The position numbers and the translations under genes were made by a program. 64,000 nucleotides of DNA from the NCBI GenBank assembly GCA_020635565.1, contig JACJZN010000008.1, positions 310,001 to 374,000 of the forward strand. The letters run 5' to 3'. The DNA is from Flavobacteriales bacterium (GTDB taxonomy: Bacteria; Bacteroidota; Bacteroidia; Flavobacteriales_D; Parvicellaceae). Below the pieces are notes generated by a model, which did no database searches, had not been told where the DNA came from, and was given only the letters and a program-made list of their open reading frames with translations. This document shows, piece after piece, positions 60,407-64,000 of the stretch; positions within the stretch are counted from its first letter, which is position 1, and each line of letters starts with the position of its first letter.

Positions 60407-61543
60407 TTGATAAAGAAACTGGATCTATATATCGGTCGTAAATTTCTCTCAACCTATCTCTTCATGATCATTGTTGTGATGAGCATTTCGATTGTGATAG
60501 ATATCAGTGAGCGCTTGCGAGATTTTACCAATCCGGAGACAGACTTAACGGTTTGGAAGATTGCCACGGAGTATTATCCTTATTTCTTTATTCACTATAT
60601 GAATTTGTTCAGTTCTCTGATCATCTTTTTAGCTGTACTTTTTTTTACAAGTATGATGGCTTCCAGAAGTGAGATCATCGCCATATTGAGTAATGGAGTA
60701 AGTTTCAGAAGGTTCACTAGGCCTTACCTTGTCGTAAGTACGATATTACTCGTATTTTCATTGTTGTCTAATCACTATTGGGTGCCTGATGCTAATAAAA
60801 GAAGAATTGATTTTGAAAGTAAGTACATCTGGCCACCCGGCCCTATGGAAAACACAAATTTGCAGGTAGATGATTCCACTATAGTACATTATAACCGTTA
60901 CTCGCCACTTGATCATTCGGTTACCCGACTTTGGGTTGAGAACTGGAAGCGAGATGAAAATGGGCTCTATACGATGTACAAAGATATGCAGGTGCATCTG
61001 GCTTTAGGAGATTCATTGAGCAATAATTGGACGCTTAACAAGGTATTCGTGAGGTATATTAACGATTCAAGCGAAGTCGTTAAACTCATTCCTAAAGTAG
61101 ACACCACATTGCATTTTAATATCAAAGAATTGGGAATTGAGAATAATAAAATGGTAGCGATGACCACTCCTGAGCTTCTAAACTATCTTGATAAGCAAAG
61201 AAAAAAAGGAGCAAATAACGTAGTTAGTATAGAGTTGACTTTGCACGAACGAACAGCATATCCATTTGCGGCTTACGTACTTACTTTACTGGGACTCTCA
61301 GTGGCATCTAGAAAAAGTAGAGAGAAGGTAGGGAAAAGTATAGCATTGGGATTGGTAATTAGTTTTACGTATATCTTCTTTATGAAAATGACTGCAGTTG
61401 CAGCCACCAATATAGGCTTGTCGCCAGCTCTTGCTGTTTGGGTTCCAAATGTGTTTTTTGCCCTAATAGCTACCTGGGTTTATTTTGATCGAATGAAACA
61501 TGAAGAACCACCAAGTTTCGATATAAAGTTCTGGAGGCGATAA
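60407..61543 (+). CDS. LptF/LptG family LPS transport permease
   Basis: A 378-residue inner-membrane protein with six transmembrane helices in two groups of three (about 10-120 and 275-375) and a periplasmic domain between (about 125-265). It begins at TTG 60407, since the N-terminal MIKKLDLYIGRKFLSTYLFM is the usual start of the family and there is no upstream ATG. It would span the inner membrane as part of the LptB2FG complex that extracts LPS. It is 4 nt from tgt. The stop is directly followed by the end of the convergent DUF1796 gene. Confidence 0.92.
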   Translation: MIKKLDLYIGRKFLSTYLFMIIVVMSISIVIDISERLRDFTNPETDLTVWKIATEYYPYFFIHYMNLFSSLIIFLAVLFFTSMMASRSEIIAILSNGVSFRRFTRPYLVVSTILLVFSLLSNHYWVPDANKRRIDFESKYIWPPGPMENTNLQVDDSTIVHYNRYSPLDHSVTRLWVENWKRDENGLYTMYKDMQVHLALGDSLSNNWTLNKVFVRYINDSSEVVKLIPKVDTTLHFNIKELGIENNKMVAMTTPELLNYLDKQRKKGANNVVSIELTLHERTAYPFAAYVLTLLGLSVASRKSREKVGKSIALGLVISFTYIFFMKMTAVAATNIGLSPALAVWVPNVFFALIATWVYFDRMKHEEPPSFDIKFWRR

Positions 61544-62268
61544 CTACTTAATAGTTATCTTCGGAAACTTAAGTTTCAATTTTATTCCTAGTGCCTTATA
61601 TAATGCAGGGTATTTTTTTTCATTGCCCCAAATACCTTCTTTTTCTTTTTCTCGAATATATTTAGCCGTATTGACTTTAGGTATTTTATAATCATTTCCA
61701 AAAGAGCATTACAATTCGCCTCATTTTCATTAAAATGCTCATCATACCGAATATATATACAAAGTTGTTGTTTATCGTTTAGTTCTGATTCAAATGAAAT
61801 GACTGAGTTATAAAATTCATTGATTTCAAATTCTGTCTTCAATGATTTACTTGGAATTGTATATAAAAAGTAGCATTCACATTGAATAATATCTTGTAGT
61901 CTCTTTATTCTTCTTACGAATTTATCTTGATCTAATTTGTTTTCAATTAGATTCTTTTCGTGCATAAATTCAGCGAAAGGATACTCTTTGGAAACAACAT
62001 GATCTCTCTCATTTTTATGTAATCCATCTAAAAAGAGACTAAATGAGGTTTGAATATTTTTATGAACAAAATCTAATCCCTTAATCGGATTCGTATTTAA
62101 CCAATCAAACGGTAAACTGTGCTTTCTTAGGTGTAAACTTTGAAGTGTATAAGCAGGATGACAGTCAGAGCCGATAGGAATTATTTCTTTTGCACAATCA
62201 TATCTCTTGTCTATACAAATGTATTTTTTGAATTTTGTTTTTGGGATGTAAATAATTGGAATATTCAT
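61544..62268 (-). pseudogene. DUF1796 (putative papain-like peptidase) gene with frameshift
   Basis: The start is at ATG 62268. The first ~190 codons read a DUF1796-type protein with IIPIGSDCHPAYTLQSLHLR and SLPFDWLNTN. The frame then drifts into a Lys-rich tail and stops at 61588. One base added in the TTTT run (61700-61703) moves the reading into a frame that continues through KYIREKEKEGIWGNEKKYP and LGIKLKLKFPKITIK to a stop at 61544, exactly abutting lptG. This tail looks like genuine protein, so a one-base deletion (real or a sequencing error) is likely. The intact product would be about 241 residues. Function is unknown; capsule or polysaccharide clusters often carry such genes. Confidence 0.7.
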
Positions 62269-62456
62269 CTGGGTCGAATTACTTATTTGAAAAACGATAG
62301 TGATCTATGCTAAGTAGTTTTATGATTTTTACATTAAATCTAACCAAATTAATAAAGGTAATGATCGAAATTATTCAGAGTAAAGATGATTTTAAAATTA
62401 GAATAATCTCTTTTGTTCTTTTAGAATTTTAAACTTATGTTATTTGGTCTAAATAC

Positions 62457-62493
62457 AAAAGGTGAGCCACTTGTAAGTGTTGACTCACCTTTT
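62457..62493 (-). terminator. Terminator of the repeat-rich T9SS gene
   Basis: A 10-bp stem AAAAGGTGAG/CTCACCTTTT with inner CACTT/AAGTG pairing, 20 nt after the stop at 62513. The remaining bases to 62268 are AT-rich with no clear signal. Confidence 0.88.
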
Positions 62494-62512
62494 GAAATAA
62501 GAAAAAAAATAA

Positions 62513-64000
62513 TTATTTAAACAACATTAACGTTCCACTGTAGCTATTGCCATTTACCTCAAGTGTATACATATAAGTTCCTTCTGGACAAGCTTCTCCA
62601 ACTGTCGTGTGTCCATCCCATTGAATATTATTGCCACTGCTTCTAAACATAACTTGTCCCCATCTATTATAAATGGTTAGATCCACACATTCATAGATCT
62701 TTCCTGGAACAGTAACTTTGTAGGTGTCATTATCACCATCACCGTTAGGAGTGAAAACGTTCGGTACATTGATCGTATAGTAATCATCAAAAGACAAGGT
62801 CGCTTCTGATTGTGTTATTGTGCTTACACAACCGTTAGAATTCGTCACACTTAGATCAACGGTAAAGGTCCCACTATAATTGAACTCGTGACTAGGATTC
62901 TCTTCTTCCGAAGTTTCACCGTCATTAAAGTCCCAAAGAAAATCAATGCCATTAATACTTGTATTTGTAAAGTCAACATACACGCCTTCACATCCAGGTT
63001 CTACGTTCATATCAAATGAAGCAGTAGGTGCGCTAAAGATCGTTAGTGAAACGCTGTCTTGATCCGTACATCCTGCAATATTACTCACTGATACGTAATA
63101 AGTAGTAGAAGTTAGCGGAGTTGCCATTGGATTGGCAATGTTAGGATCATTTAAACCTGTAGTTGGGGTCCAAGCATACGTGTTACCTATTGATCCAAAT
63201 ACATTTAACTGAACACTGTCACCTACACAAACAGATGTGTCAGGAATTGTAGATATTCTAAATACGTTTACAACAACCGTATCACTGTTCACGCAGGAAT
63301 TGATGTCCGTTCCGACCACCACATATTCTTCAGTAGAATCTGGACTAGCAACTGGATTATCTATGTTTGTATTATCAAGACTCGCAGCTGGAGACCATAC
63401 ATAAGTTACAGCTCCAGTAGCTAGTAAATTAGCACTTCCTCCAATACAAATGTCTTGATCCGAACCGGCATCGATCGTTGGTAAAGGATTTACGGTTACC
63501 GTAACGGAATCGATATTTGAACAATTATTACCATCTACGCCAGTTACATAATACATGATCGTGTCAGTAGGGAAGGCCATCGGATCTGCAATTGTTGTAC
63601 TTGAAAGATCAGTTGATGGCGTCCAAGTATAATTCGTTGCTCCGGTCGCTAGTAATTGAGTAGTATCACCTATACAAATCGCTACATCTGCACCAGCATC
63701 AACTCCAGGAAGAGAATTGATGAAGATCTCTACTGAATCACTGTTTACACATTGGTTTAGGTCTGTACCAGTTACATAGAAAGTGGTGGTCACTACAGCG
63801 CTTGAAATCGGATTGTCAATATTCGGATCATCTAGATCTACCGTAGGTGTCCATACATAAGTAGAAGCGCCCGTTGCTTGTAATTGATAAGTTTGGCCGA
63901 TACAGATCGTATCATTAGTTCCAGCATCCACAAGCGGTAGTGCATTTACGACTACTTGAACCGTGTCTGTATTTGTACAAGTATTAGCGTCAATACCGGC
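62513..64000 (-). CDS. Repeat-rich type B T9SS cargo (N-terminal part outside window)
   Basis: The frame is open from the right edge to the stop at 62513 (496 codons visible). Four or more Ig-like repeats of about 84 residues share LPxVDAGxDxxICIGxxxxLxATGAxxYxWxP and NCxNxDSVxVxVN. A PKD domain (FLWDFNDGETSEEENPSHEF) and a gliding-associated C-terminal domain (FTPNGDGDNDTYKV, IYNRWGQVMF, IQWDGHTT) follow. A GTG at 63931 is part of a repeat (LPLVDAGT), not the start. The large protein is probably an extended surface adhesin exported by the type IX system. Confidence 0.9.
   Translation of the reverse strand, partial: AGIDANTCTNTDTVQVVVNALPLVDAGTNDTICIGQTYQLQATGASTYVWTPTVDLDDPNIDNPISSAVVTTTFYVTGTDLNQCVNSDSVEIFINSLPGVDAGADVAICIGDTTQLLATGATNYTWTPSTDLSSTTIADPMAFPTDTIMYYVTGVDGNNCSNIDSVTVTVNPLPTIDAGSDQDICIGGSANLLATGAVTYVWSPAASLDNTNIDNPVASPDSTEEYVVVGTDINSCVNSDTVVVNVFRISTIPDTSVCVGDSVQLNVFGSIGNTYAWTPTTGLNDPNIANPMATPLTSTTYYVSVSNIAGCTDQDSVSLTIFSAPTASFDMNVEPGCEGVYVDFTNTSINGIDFLWDFNDGETSEEENPSHEFNYSGTFTVDLSVTNSNGCVSTITQSEATLSFDDYYTINVPNVFTPNGDGDNDTYKVTVPGKIYECVDLTIYNRWGQVMFRSSGNNIQWDGHTTVGEACPEGTYMYTLEVNGNSYSGTLMLFK

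Noticed and set aside
63929..63931. GTG as start of the last gene
   Set aside because: The codon is Val within a conserved LPLVDAG repeat and the frame is open beyond it to the window edge, so the gene is partial.
1..64000. Insertion sequences, prophage, CRISPR arrays, secondary metabolite clusters
   Set aside because: No transposase, integrase, Cas or large assembly-line gene is visible; gene order and base composition look uniform.

Overview
The window looks like a chromosomal segment of a Bacteroidota bacterium, probably order Flavobacteriales. The evidence is AT-rich coding sequence, at least five proteins with type IX secretion (T9SS) C-terminal sorting domains of type A or B, a PorP/SprF-type membrane protein, a complete Bat (aerotolerance) operon, an S46 dipeptidyl-peptidase, and start sites preceded by the Bacteroidota -7 element TAnnTTTG rather than Shine-Dalgarno sequences. 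Genus cannot be named from the sequence alone. Coding density is high. No gene-free stretch reaches 300 bases, and I see no insertion sequence, prophage or CRISPR array.

Layout. 1-5.1 kb: a partial PorP/SprF gene diverges from a TPR sensor histidine kinase that is nearly fused (1 nt gap) to paaZ. 5.2-10.5 kb: a large AAA ATPase/TPR protein lacking an output domain, a lipoprotein, a SlyD-like FKBP isomerase and a sterol desaturase-like membrane oxygenase. 10.5-16.2 kb: tRNA-Leu(GAG), tRNA-Arg(CCU), a tiny thioredoxin-fold gene starting 6 nt after the tRNA, two secreted proteins, an AraC-type regulator, a DUF4268 protein, a PstS-like lipoprotein and tRNA-Ser(UGA). 16.3-22.1 kb: two tandem POT peptide transporters and an M1 aminopeptidase lipoprotein, together a peptide-scavenging block. 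22.2-26.0 kb: a six-gene membrane operon with its own winged-helix regulator and two matching palindromic operators, ending in diacylglycerol kinase. 26.0-34.1 kb: RimM, an NqrM-like protein, then an operon of ApbE and two large T9SS cargo proteins behind a striking 26-bp palindrome.

34.2-39.6 kb: envelope genes (GT-C glycosyltransferase, a sigma-54 activator without a DNA-binding domain, an OlsF-like aminolipid synthase, an LpxH-like phosphoesterase). 39.8-46.5 kb: a DEAD-box helicase with a hairpin leader, a small membrane protein, a second GT-C enzyme and an S46 peptidase. 46.6-55.2 kb: the Bat operon, transcribed moxR, DUF58, DUF4381-like, batA, batB, batC, batD, batE, with a large hairpin after moxR. 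55.4-59.1 kb: a secreted beta-helix protein and a repeat-rich T9SS cargo. 59.2-64 kb: tgt and lptG, a frameshifted DUF1796 gene, and the C-terminal part of a repeat-rich type B T9SS cargo that runs off the right edge.

Themes are peptide uptake and degradation (S46, M1, POT), outer-membrane and lipid biogenesis, T9SS surface proteins, and envelope stress (Bat). The most interesting material is regulatory: twin ACTTTG-N5-CAAAGT operators around a regulator gene, the 26-bp palindrome, the 22-bp-stem intercistronic hairpin of the Bat operon, a structured helicase leader, and terminator-like hairpins that abut the next gene.
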